Below are positions 21,686 to 31,560 of a stretch of 64,000 nt of DNA, piece after piece. Below the pieces are notes generated by a model, which worked only from the letters and a program-made list of their open reading frames with translations, was not told the DNA's origin and did not search any database. Each line of letters begins with the position of its first letter. Position 1 is the first letter of the stretch. Location: assembly GCF_010093595.1 (NCBI RefSeq), contig NW_022985442.1:1172185-1236184 (forward strand), written 5' to 3'. This stretch comes from Mytilinidion resinicola. Its lineage: Eukaryota > Ascomycota > Dothideomycetes > Mytilinidiales > Mytilinidiaceae. The translations under genes and the position numbers were made by a program.

Positions 21686-23592
21686 CTAAACCCGCATCGT
21701 CGTAAACCTCCTCGCCAAACTCCCCACCCCATTTCCAAACGGACTGTGGCTAGTCGGGCTCTTGATACCCGCACTCTTAATCCCAATACTTTCCCTTCGC
21801 TCAAGCACCAACTTCTGCTCGTTTGCCGAGAAGAGCATCGCCTGCGCCGCAGCACCGCCAGGCGAGAAAGTCTCGTCGTCGATGAGTGCCTTCCTGCGTT
21901 CTGCAGACAGCGAGAAGCTGGTTGCCACACGTAGCGAGGGAATAATCCGCGAGTTGACCTTTTGCGCGAGACTCTTCTTGCGGGTCTTGGGCGTAGTAGA
22001 CGTCAGGAGGAAATAACCCCCCTCGCCAGTAGTCGCGTTGGACTCGACCCAAACCGATGTGTACTTCCCCTCGCCAATTGCTTCGTGCACGAGGCAGGCT
22101 TTGATGAGGAGGAAGCCGTCGTGGGGGGCCATTTTGACCATAGTATTGTGCCAAGGGGTGGGGACGTGCAGGAGGTCGTCGGTCTTCTCGGGCGAGTAGT
22201 CGAGGAGGGAGGCGGTGGTGCGGCAGTTGAAGCGGGAGAGGAGATTGCAGCCGAACTTAGGGCCAGAGTTAACGTGGGCGTGAATCGAAAGACGGACGGA
22301 GGCAGGGAAGAGAAGCTCGCAGAGATTGGAGTAAGCTTGGTTGCGCTTGAGCATCTCGAAGGCGATTTTGGCGGCGAGCTTCTTTTGCTGAGATTTAGAT
22401 TTCGACATCATGAAGCCGTTGTGGGAGAGGTCCTCAAGCATGAAGCGTGTGAAGCCGCGGTAGAGGGCCAGTGCTGCCTTGTCGCCGCTTTCAATTTTGT
22501 TGCGTAGGGCTGAGCCGTCGATGCCAAAGGCATGTACCATGAGCTTGCGGCACAGGTTGGCGTCCTCGGTGTGTTTGGTATTGACGTAGTTGGGGAGGTC
22601 AAGTTTAGCAACGGCAGAAGTAGGAGCGTCGAGTTCGCCGAGAGCAAAGAGGGCCGGTAAGCCAAAGAAGCCTATGCGGTTGGATTCGGGGCCCAACATG
22701 GCGTCCTTCATTTCGATGAGTTGAGAGCTGTAGGTGTCTACTACTTCGTCGTCGACGCCGACTGTGCTTGTCAGCATCCTCTCTCTAGAAAGACTTGCAG
22801 GTACTTACTGTTGTCACTGAATACATGGCCATCAGACGCGATGAAACAACATGCACCCGGAGGGTAGATCTTCTCGATATCCTTCACGAAGAGGTAGAGA
22901 CCTTTCAAACCAAGCTCCTCGCCCTTGTCTGGGCGTGTTCCAGCCACCTTGTTCAGAGAGGAAGACTTGCACGGGAATGCTGGGAGAATCATGTCGATCC
23001 TTTGCTTTCGAGATGTGAAGAGAAGGATCCTGTCCCTAAAGTAATCGCGGCCTCCGAAGTCCCATTGATCCCCATCGGCAATGTTTCGTAGCGTGTCCGA
23101 GAAGATATCGGTAATCGTGTTGGCCAGGTTCATCGCTTTCTCGTCTTCTTCTGGGAGGGGGTTGCAATGTGCAAGTCTCGCCGTATTCAAGACTAGTGAG
23201 ACAGCCCACTCAGCAACAGCATCGGTGACTGGCTTCTTGAAGTATGAGTTGGGGAGTTTCAGGATGCCGCGAATCTGTGTCTCGTCCTCGAGTTGGGTCT
23301 CCCATATCTCAATTGTTTGTGAAGGTGTGACATAGCTGGAGTCTAGGGGGGTGACATCGACGCCTGTGGGATTGTCGACCTCGAAGGCGGTAAGAGAGGG
23401 GTTGATAGTGGTGATAGTCCTCTTGCCGGTAGTGACATTAGGCCGAATGAATTTACCCCAGTACGCTTCCCAGTCTTTCTCGACTAGAGGAGCTTCAGGG
23501 CCAAAGACGACGAGTAGTTTGCCTTCAACATCTCGGGTGTATTGGGCACGGATCTGATGATAAGGGGAATCGCCACGCTTGACTTCGACCAT
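21686..23592 (-). CDS. Isocyanide synthase, DIT1/PvcA family
   Basis: Two exons (23592-22809 and 22761-21686, 47-nt intron) encode 619 residues. The DIT1_PvcA core (Pfam PF05141 type) spans about residues 200-490: AFPCKSSSLNKVAGTRPDKGEE near the start of the fold (shown in part), then PGACCFIASDGHVFSD, RLSIHAHVNSGPKFG at about 418 and TPWHN at about 463. Family members convert an amino-acid amine and ribulose-5-phosphate into an isonitrile (PvcA, XanB) or, for yeast Dit1, make N-formyl-tyrosine. There is no C-terminal TauD dioxygenase domain as in XanB, so the architecture is Dit1-like (Dit1 is about 536 residues) with an extra N-terminal region of about 200 residues and a Ser-rich tail. It is divergent from a DHA1 transporter, with a DIT2-like P450 next. 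The substrate is unknown; tyrosine is the guess by analogy. Confidence 0.88.
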
Positions 23593-24846
23593 TATTGCGG
23601 TAGTATAGGTGAAACTGAACAGAAAAGAGTTATTTCACGAGAAGTGAGCAATTGATAAGTAGAAGAAGCGACGGGAAGACGGTGAAGTTGATAATGGATA
23701 GTCTTGGTCTGCTTCAGGAAACTATATAGCTATGCCCGAGGGTGCATTCTAGCCTCCCCAGCCCTCAGCTTCACCCTTCGAATTCAGACCACTGACAAGC
23801 GTTTGCAGCATCCTTGGCCGCCCACCGATACAATGGTCAATGGTCTATCAGGGCCTGCCAGCTGTTCCAGTCGCACACCTGGCTGCAGCCACGATGCCAA
23901 GGGCGGACGGGCCCAGCTCGCCGTTAGCATGCTGAGTCTGTCCTCGGCGACATGTCGGTGGTGCATGTCGGTCCCCGCACGCCATGTCTGGAACCCGTAG
24001 CGTGCACCGCCGCAGGTGCTTTTTGACGGATTAGGATTCGAGGTTGCTTGGGTGTGGGTTGTCGTGCGGTGTGGAGCCTCAGCCCTACAGCGGCTGGAGT
24101 TGCGGTCCAGCACGGCCGCGCCGATCGCACCATTCTTAGACCGCCGTTAATATGCGTTTCTTAGCTAATCGCAAGATTACAGCCTTACTTGGCAGCTGGC
24201 TCGCACAGTTCCTCGGTGATTGGTGAAGGGTGCATGCGTCCAGGCCAGTGGCTGGCGCGTTATTTCACATGCGACTGGCTGCAAAACGGAGTCAAGCTCA
24301 AAGTGGCTGGGCTACCAAGCAGTGAATTGCTAGGCGACCTCAGCTCATGTCGCTTCCGCTCCCTATGGCGTCTCCCCGACCCAACTCACAACGTCCAGCA
24401 GCTCCCAACGCAGCAGGAAGGCTTGAAGCTTGGGAGGGGGCTGAGATCTGCTCCTACTTGGCTCCCCCGGCGCACGCTCCGAGTTTTCCAGACCAGCCAT
24501 GCACGCATACTCTAAAGCTAATTTCCATACCAAGATGCATTCCACAGCCCACGATACGGCTGTGCTTGCCCTGACCCCGCAGTCTGCAAGCGGCCGTCTC
24601 ACGATGCTCACCGCAATGTCGACTCCCAAGCCCGCCTGAGATAAGTCCAAGACGCCCAGCCATTGATCCCATGCGCTGCATGGACTGGCCGCCGCGTGGG
24701 GCTGAGAGATGCTACGGGTCGAGGCGATGGTGCCGCAATAGGGCAGTCTGAGTTCTGTTTGAAAGGTATACGCCGTCTACCCGCCTTATCGCCCTTCCCC
24801 TCTTGTGTCTCTCCTCTCTCTCTGCTCCGTGTTCCATCACTCCACC
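23593..24846. promoter_or_regulatory. Divergent promoter between isocyanide synthase and transporter
   Basis: A 1.25-kb gap between outward-facing genes, the natural control point for the cluster. The segment just before the transporter start is rich in CT (CTTCCCCTCTTGTGTCTCTC). I did not find a convincing copper-element (GAGCAAA/TTTGCTC) in it. No gene is supported here although several short frames are open. Confidence 0.5.
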
Positions 24847-26692
24847 ATGGCAACTCCCTCCTCGGTTCCGCTGCAGCCAATCTACCCTCTGCAGAAAGTT
24901 CCGACCATCACCATTGGTCACGAGCCATCCTCCCCGGGCTATCATGGCCATTATTCCAACTACTCTTCAGTCCCTGCAGCTGAGCCTGCTATTGGACATC
25001 ACCGCAACTCTTCCTCATTCTCTCTGCTTTCGCAGACTGAAACAAATGGCCCCACACCAGCTCGCGACTTCTCTGACTCTTCTCTCCTGCTCCCTCGAAG
25101 CGAGACTGAAGCTCCTTTGCTGAAACCCCAGAAGCCACCATATACAGCGTTCTCTGATGGCCGCCGCAAATTTCTCCTTGCCATTATTACTGCCGCTGCC
25201 TTCCTAGCTCCGGTGGCCGGAAACATCTACCTTCCAGCTTTGCCTCAGCTCTCCGTAGACTTCCGCGTTAGTCGTGTGGCCATCAACGCCACAGTCTCCA
25301 TCTTCATGCTAGTCTTTGCTATCGCAGTATGTAATCGCCTATTTTTGCTTCTATCCCATTACTCAGACAGCTAATCTCTGCTAGCCTCTCTTTTGGGGGG
25401 CATGTGCAGACTTCATGGGCCGCAAGCCGCTGTACACCATATCGTTTCTGATATTCGTGCTTGCCAATGCCATTCTGATTTTTATTCCTGCCAACTATGG
25501 CGCCCTCTTCTTCTTACGTATTTTGCAAGCCACCGGCGCATCAAGCGTCGCCAGTCTAGGGGCAGGCACCATTGCAGACATGTACGAGCCAAAAATCCGA
25601 GCAGGAGCTATCTCAATGTTGGTGCCACTATCTACGACAGTACCACAGGTGCAAGTGACTAACACAAGTAGTTTCATGCTCGGTCCCCAACTCGGACCTG
25701 TTCTCGGCCCAGTCATCGGGGGAGCTATTATAGGTGGCACCTCATGGAGATGGATATTTGGCTTTCTCGCCATTCTAGGTGCCGCAATTTGGGTCTGGAT
25801 GCTCTTCTGCCTCCCCGAAACACTGCGAGCAAAAGTTGGGAACTCAGCCATTCACGCCGACAAACCCTGGGTCGCATTCCCCAATTTCCATGCCCGCGCT
25901 CCTATCAAGCCAGGAACTATAATCATGAAGCGTCCCAGCGCGATGAATGTCTTCAAGCTGCTCAAATACCCCCCGATCGTGCTTGTCTCTGTCAACGTAG
26001 CAATCCTCTTCGGCTCTTATTACTGCGTCGCGGTCACTCTCCCCACCCGTCTTAGGTACGAATACCACTTCTCCGAAACCGCGATCGGCGTCGCATACAT
26101 CCCCATTGGCGTTTCAATGATAGCCGGATCACTTCTCAGCGGCCGCTATTCTGACTGGGACCACACCCGTGCCCAACGCGCGAGCCCTGATGGGAAAGTG
26201 GCACCAGAGAACCGCATCAAGTCACAGCTCTTTGGCGTGGTACTTTTCCCGGTCGGCATCGAGCTCTATGGCTGGTCCTGCTACTTTGCGTTCCACCCCG
26301 CCGTCGTGCTAACGGCGACGGCCGTGGTCGGCTTCAGCATGAGCTGGGTCTTCGCGACGAACACTACATACATGACATTAGCTAAGCCAGGGCAAGCCGC
26401 CACCCTCGTCGCTATTGCCAGCCTCTTCCGCAATCCAGCCGCGTCCTTGGCCTCGCTCGTCATCGACCCTATTGTGACGAAGATTGGTATTGGATGGACG
26501 TTTCGCGGCCTAGCAGCTCTAGATATGAGCTGTATTCTGATTGTGATTGTCCTTATTTGGTACGGGCCGGGCTGGAGGAAGAATATAGAGGACGAAATGG
26601 CGGCGGAGAAGGCCAAAGCGGCGCCGAGTATGGGTGCAGGAGCTGTTGGAGTATCAGCGGTCAGTCTGGCGCCGTCGACGATGCAAAGGTGA
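24847..26692 (+). CDS. Major facilitator transporter, DHA1 family (Dtr1/Qdr-like)
   Basis: Exon 1 is 24847-25326; the next begins at 25385 and ends with TGA at 26692. An internal 54-nt segment, 25618-25671 (GTTGGT donor, perfect CTAAC branch site, AAGTAG acceptor), is probably a second intron: removing it keeps frame and gives GAISIFMLGPQLGPVLG, as expected for the family, for 577 residues (595 if retained). After a 100-residue Ser-rich cytosolic head come 12 predicted membrane segments, the DHA1 motif PLFWGACADFMGRKPLY between TM2 and TM3, and the antiporter motif GPQLGPVLGPVIGG in TM5. The family exports drugs and metabolites by proton antiport at the plasma membrane; yeast Dtr1 exports bisformyl-dityrosine. 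Its place between a DIT1-type synthase and a DIT2-type P450 suggests it exports their product. Confidence 0.93.
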
Positions 26693-27411
26693 GAGCGAAC
26701 AAGATGGTGTCCGAAATAGAGCCTTGATTTTAGCGATCTGCATAGTCGGCGTTCTAAGGGGGTTCACTGTAACCATGATTTATATATATACTCTCGAATT
26801 GCCATGATTAGCGAGCAAATCATATTAATTTATCATCGCACATTCACTTCATTTCAATTATTATTACTCAGAAATGAGGTAAAGCTCCTTAAAGAATTAC
26901 CACCAAGCCTCCCAAGCCCCTCGCTTCCTGCCTCGATAGCACCCTCGGCGAGACCGCTCGATGCAAAAAGCATCACACACCCTGCGCAGGAGGTGGCTTT
27001 TCAGCCACAGCTTACTATCGAACGGTCAAGGCCGCGGGCGCTCTTGGCATACAGACACCCCAGCACTGCCCTATGCAACGCAACGTCAGCTGGATGTGTG
27101 AGCGCAAACGCCCAAGCTCACCGCTTACTACTTGGCGACGTGGGAGCTGGACTCTGCACTCCACTACGCCGAGGGCTGAAGCAAGCTGTGCTGTACATGA
27201 CTGACGCCGTAGTCATGTCGCTTGCAGGGAGTTGCTGGATGAGGCTGGTGGAGTCTCCGGTGATACTTCACGAGCCCAAGTCCTTATCAGTATATCAACG
27301 TGCTCAGTTCCATTTTTCCGTCGTGTCTATTTCTACACACGAGTTCTTCGTTTCTCTTTCGTTCAATTTCCGTCATTTCTTTCATAATCAGATTCGGTCC
27401 TCCTCTCCACC
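26693..27411. promoter_or_regulatory. Transporter 3' end and P450 promoter
   Basis: 719 bp containing a TATATATATA run at 26781-26790 and a GAGCAAA heptamer at 26813-26819. Sequence just before the P450 start is CT-rich with a TATATCAA element near 27291. The open frame at 26804-27430 has no protein features and runs into the P450 start in another frame. Confidence 0.4.
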
Positions 27412-29014
27412 ATGGCTCTCCTCGTCATAGCCGGCATCCTCATCGCCCTCGCCCTTCTCCTCCACCGCGCCCTCTCACCACCCTCAAACTTCCCCCGCAA
27501 TATCCCCACCATCCCCATCTGGGTGTCCCTCCTCGGCTTCTTTACCAACCTCGATCAACTTGAGATCTACGCCCAGTACATCAAACCCTCCATCGCCGTC
27601 CACGGCGCCGTCATCTACTTTTTCGGCGGCCGCTGGAATATCCTTGTGCAACGGCCTGAGCTTCTATCTGAAGTGCTGAAACATGAAGACGTCTATGCTA
27701 AGAGTGGAAACCAAAAGAAGATACCGTATAGTGTGCTTGCGGCATTTACGGGTGATAACGTGATTTCAGCGCATGGCGAGACCTGGAAGAGCTATCGGAC
27801 GGTAATGCAGCCGGGCTTGCAGAGACAGGATTTCGACTTCAAGGGGATACAGAAGAATGCGGGAAAGTTGGTGGGATTGATGATAGAAGCGCAGAGGAAG
27901 CTACCAGTTGGGAAGGGGGTGATGGTTAATCCGTTTATTCAGAGGTTTGCGATGCAGACCCTGGGGGAGACGGTGCTAGGGACAGATTTTAAAGTATTTC
28001 CCTCCATATTCGACTGATGAACAGACATCATGCTAACATTGATATCAGACACTCGACTCAGACACCCCCCCCATCCACACCATCCACTCCCAACTCAAAG
28101 CCCAGATCTTCAAACCGCTTTACCTCGTCGCTCCTTTCCTCGACAAATTCCCTATCGAATCTCGACAAAAAGCCAGAGTGCTCGTCCACGAATTCGAAAA
28201 CGAGCTCGTCACCACCGTACTTGAGCAGACCAAAGACTTCCCAGAAGACGACGATCGACTCATTTCCCTCATGAAGCGTGCCAGAGCAGACGGGACATGG
28301 ACGGAGCAGCAATTCCGTATGCCCCCTTCTCTCATCCACGACCTTTCTTCTCTCAACCCATATCTAACATGTAGCACAGGCGACAACCTCAAAATCACCT
28401 TCATCGCCGGCCATGAAAACGTCCAGCAAGGCCTCAACACCTGCCTCTACCTCCTCGCCGCCCAGCCCGCCTTGCAAACCTCCCTACGTGCCGAGTTTTC
28501 TTTTCCATCCCCCGACGCAGCCATCGATATCGCGAATATGAAAGCGAGTCCAACACTGACCTCATTCCTCCTCGAAACGCTCCGCCTGTACCCGCCCATC
28601 CCACAGCTGCTGAATCGGTGTACGACTACCTCCACGACTCTCGGTCCCTCTAATATTCAAATCCCGAAGGATACGTACGTCGGATGGACAGCCACAGGCG
28701 CTCATAGGGATACAGCTGCGTGGGGCGAGGATGCGGCAGTGTTCAGGCCGGAGCGGTGGGGAGTAAGTGCGGAGGAGATGCATGCCAATATGCGGAAGTG
28801 GACGGCGAGGGGGAAGTTTGTGCCATTCCATGGAGGGCGGCGTGCGTGTTTGGGACAGGGGGTTGCGATGGTGGAGCTGAGAGTTGCAGTTGTGGAGTGC
28901 TTAAGAAGAAGTAAGTTGAGCTTGGAAGACGGAGCAACGGTAAAGTTTACCCCTGCAGGGCTTTTAGCGCCGATGGGGTTGAGAGTGCGATTTGAGGAGT
29001 TGGAGAAGACGTGA
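27412..29014 (+). CDS. Cytochrome P450, CYP56/DIT2-like
   Basis: Three exons (27412-27993, 28049-28316, 28380-29014; introns of 55 and 63 nt, both with CTAAC branch sites) encode 494 residues. An N-terminal membrane anchor (MALLVIAGILIALALLL) and a proline-rich hinge place it on the ER. The I-helix (ITFIAGHEN), K-helix ExxR (ETLR), PERF-like segment (FRPERW) and haem-binding FHGGRRACLGQG with its Cys ligand are all intact. The N-terminal third, including the VYAKSGNQKK and HGETWKSYR blocks, resembles CYP56 enzymes: yeast Dit2, which couples two formyl-tyrosines into dityrosine, and XanG of the xanthocillin pathway. Being next to a DIT1-type synthase and a transporter supports phenol coupling or dimerisation as its reaction. 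Exact CYP family would need alignment. Confidence 0.93.
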
Positions 29015-29042
29015 GGCGGAGAAGGCGTGAAGGGGGGGGGCA

Positions 29043-29479
29043 GCCTTGAAACCAAGAGTTGCGAAGCTGAGCGAGCTCCTGTTGACGTTTGATGGGGATG
29101 GGGGTGAGAGAGGTGGAGATTCGGCTGCCGGATGGCTCGCCGGTTCCTGCGGGTGATTCATGAGATGCGGTTCTTTGAGGCGAGTTGGATGCTTAAGTTC
29201 AAGGGGATTTATTGTTTCTCGTACTCGATGGGGGATACGCATCTGCTGGTTTATGCGACGGGGAAGAGTCCGTTAGGACCATTTATGTATCGGGGCACGA
29301 TACTAGAGCCGGTGGTGGGGCGGACGACGCATCATTCGGTTGTGGAGTTTGAGAGGAAGTGGTGGTTGTTTTATCAGGATGCGAGTTTGAGCGGCGGGAT
29401 CAATCATTTGAGGTGTGTGAAGGCGAGAGAGATTGTGTATGATGAGGAGGGGGCGATTGGCCTTAAGGAAGCGCAGTGA
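29043..29479 (+). pseudogene. 3' remnant of a GH43 glycoside hydrolase gene
   Basis: Only the C-terminal part of a family-43 glycosidase (xylosidase/arabinofuranosidase type) is readable. A first block (LKPRVAKLSELLLTF) and a second (LPDGSPVPAGDS) lie in different frames, then a stop, then the main open stretch FFEASWMLKFKGIYCFSYS, HLLVYATG, GPFMYRGTILEPV, HHSVVEFERKWWLFYQD to the TGA. The N-terminal half with the first catalytic Asp of the five-blade propeller is missing, replaced by the P450 gene that ends at 29014. At least two frameshifts separate the blocks. It marks the right edge of the cluster and suggests a rearrangement placed it against the P450. Confidence 0.75.
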
Positions 29480-29699
29480 TAAGTCGGTGAAGAAGAAAGG
29501 ATAGAAAACGCCGACGAATCAGTCACGTCAATCAGGTATCAGAGAGAAGTAATGACACGTTCTGACATAGCTGCTAGGAGATTTGACAAAATGAAGCGTC
29601 CCAAGCAACCAATTTGGAAGTCCTTCAGTAGCGTATCATCGAGTTCAATTCATGATTTTCGTATCAGGGCTTCAGTCTTTTCATCATTCCTGTCTTTCA

Positions 29700-30870
29700 A
29701 TCTCATAGCTCCAGTACTTTACATCGTAGTATCTTTTCGTCCAATCGCCCAGGGGTATCTTCAATCTTTGTTTGGGCTATCAAGGACCTGAACAACTCAG
29801 TTTCCTTTGAATCTTCTTATCCTTCACAGTATGGGATCATCTCGGTCGATGGCCGGTCTAGTATAGCTACTGTGGTTATTTACATCATGAGCACAGATTT
29901 TCGAGCTTCCGAGATGTGTCTTCACTCCTCCTATAGCCTGCCATAAGGTCTGCACACGGTGATTTGATTTCAACTCGTAACTCCTTCACATCAAGGAAGT
30001 GTTTAGGTCGAACGAGTTTATAGTTAAGCTACTCCCACTCTTGACAACAAGAACGCAGATTTTCAAGCTATTCGGAAGTATCTCAAGCCATCACATATTC
30101 CACAGAAAGCTTGGATAACGGTATCTTTGCAGAGCTTCCCCGTCTTTTAAATCGGGGAATCTTCTCGGTCGAGCGTCGTTCTGCTTTAGCTCCGCCAGTA
30201 CTTTACATCGAGACCACGGGGTTTCAAACCGTCAAAAGGGGGTCAAACTCTTTACGTGGCTTAGCAAAAAGTCTAAGTAACATAGTCTCATCTAGGCTCA
30301 TCAATCGTTTACACTGTGGAAGTAATTCGATCCGAAACTTCAGGGGCACCATCACCCCTTACGTACGCTATGAAACTGGAAGATGATATGGATCCTCGGA
30401 GCTTTAGCATCATGCGGAAGTCTTCTTTAAGCGGCTCGAAGGTGATGCACTCGTTCGATGGTCTGCTAAATCACTCGAGCCCACCATTACGGATCAAGCG
30501 ATGCAGCTTTTACATCGTGGGAGCATCATAGTCAATCAGTCCAAGGGTATCGTCACTCATTACGTGCCATGCCATAATAAATATAACCACTAGTTATTCA
30601 ATTAACACCGACCTAATATGGGCCCTCTGGTTCTTTACATCGTTGGCGAATCTTCTCGCATAGTCTAGGGGGGCCATCCGTCTCTAGGTGGGCTGTCAAA
30701 ATGTACACAACTAAGGGTAGATTTGTATTCATGTGCGAGCAGTATACCCCCTTAGCGACTAGATCGGCACTGGTCTGATTTAGGCCCCAAGGTTCTTTAC
30801 ATAGTCTGCATACCCTTTCGCACAGGCCAGGGGCGCCATCCGTCGATAGGTGGACTGTTCAAGTGACGAT
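29700..30870 (+). repeat. Diverged dispersed repeat units
   Basis: A short phrase with the core CTTTACATCG recurs at about 29717, 30201, 30508, 30633 and (as CTTTACATAG) 30794. The last two copies extend into a longer match including GGCCATCCGTC and TAGGTGG. Phrases around GCAGATTTTC.AGCT (about 29895 and 30056) and TCTTCTCGGTCGA-like text (about 29843 and 30157) also recur. Spacing is irregular (120-490 bp). No long ORF occurs. This looks like an old, mutated tandem or transposon-derived array. Confidence 0.45.
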
Positions 30871-31560
30871 AGCTACATTGCAATTCGGGAGCGGTTGCAA
30901 TTTAATGCCACTGTCAACGCGGCCCTTTCATGATCTAGTAATATCGCAAGTGCTAATCCAGTCCAGCATCTGTCAGTGAACCGAGCAAGCCTTATTCAAT
31001 GTACCGATGATCTTCATCTATTCTTTTATCTATGACACAAATCGTCAAGCTAAGTGCTTTTCTCGTCGGGGATTGAGCGCGGCTTCATCCCGGGTATATT
31101 AGGTACAAATGGGAGCGGTGGTGTTCGCTCAAACCATACGAAATGCGTGAGAATATAGGAAAAGCTCGAAAATGGTGACGGCCAAGTATTAATACCCTTG
31201 AATGAAAAATTATTGAATTTTGGGATCTGTCTTGACACAGAGCCGGAAGTGCTAAGGGTGATGCCCTCGTGACGGAGCACAACCCGGGCGTGACGGAGCA
31301 CAACCCGGGCGCGACGTGCTGGTCTTGCTGCTTTGAACCATGGCGTCCATTGAGCGTAACGATGAGCAGAGCTGTAACATCGGAGCCAGCCGGTTTACAG
31401 GGTGCCGGGAATGCTGTCGCTAGTGACCATGCGGCGGTAGCCTCATTCCCCCTCTTGCTTGATGGTAGATTATTCAACAGAGTGCAGAGCCTCATAACCG
31501 AGCGATATATTGGAAGGCCGTGTTAATCATGAACCTGATGTCTTGTAACACTATGTGTCT
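30871..31560. other. Intergenic, contains a 21-bp direct repeat
   Basis: No gene is supported. It holds the 3' flank of the zinc-finger gene and a perfect 21-bp duplication (listed separately). Confidence 0.45.
31268..31309. repeat. Two tandem copies of a 21-bp unit
   Basis: The unit CGTGACGGAGCACAACCCGG(G) occurs twice without mismatch, 31268-31288 and 31289-31309. Probably a replication-slippage duplication; function unknown. Confidence 0.9.

Noticed and set aside
26813..26819. GAGCAAA, the yeast Mac1 copper-response heptamer, between transporter and P450
   Set aside because: Copper control is known for some fungal isocyanide clusters, but one 7-mer is expected by chance in this much sequence, other copies occur near unrelated genes (63610, 11925), and none stands in the synthase/transporter divergent promoter.
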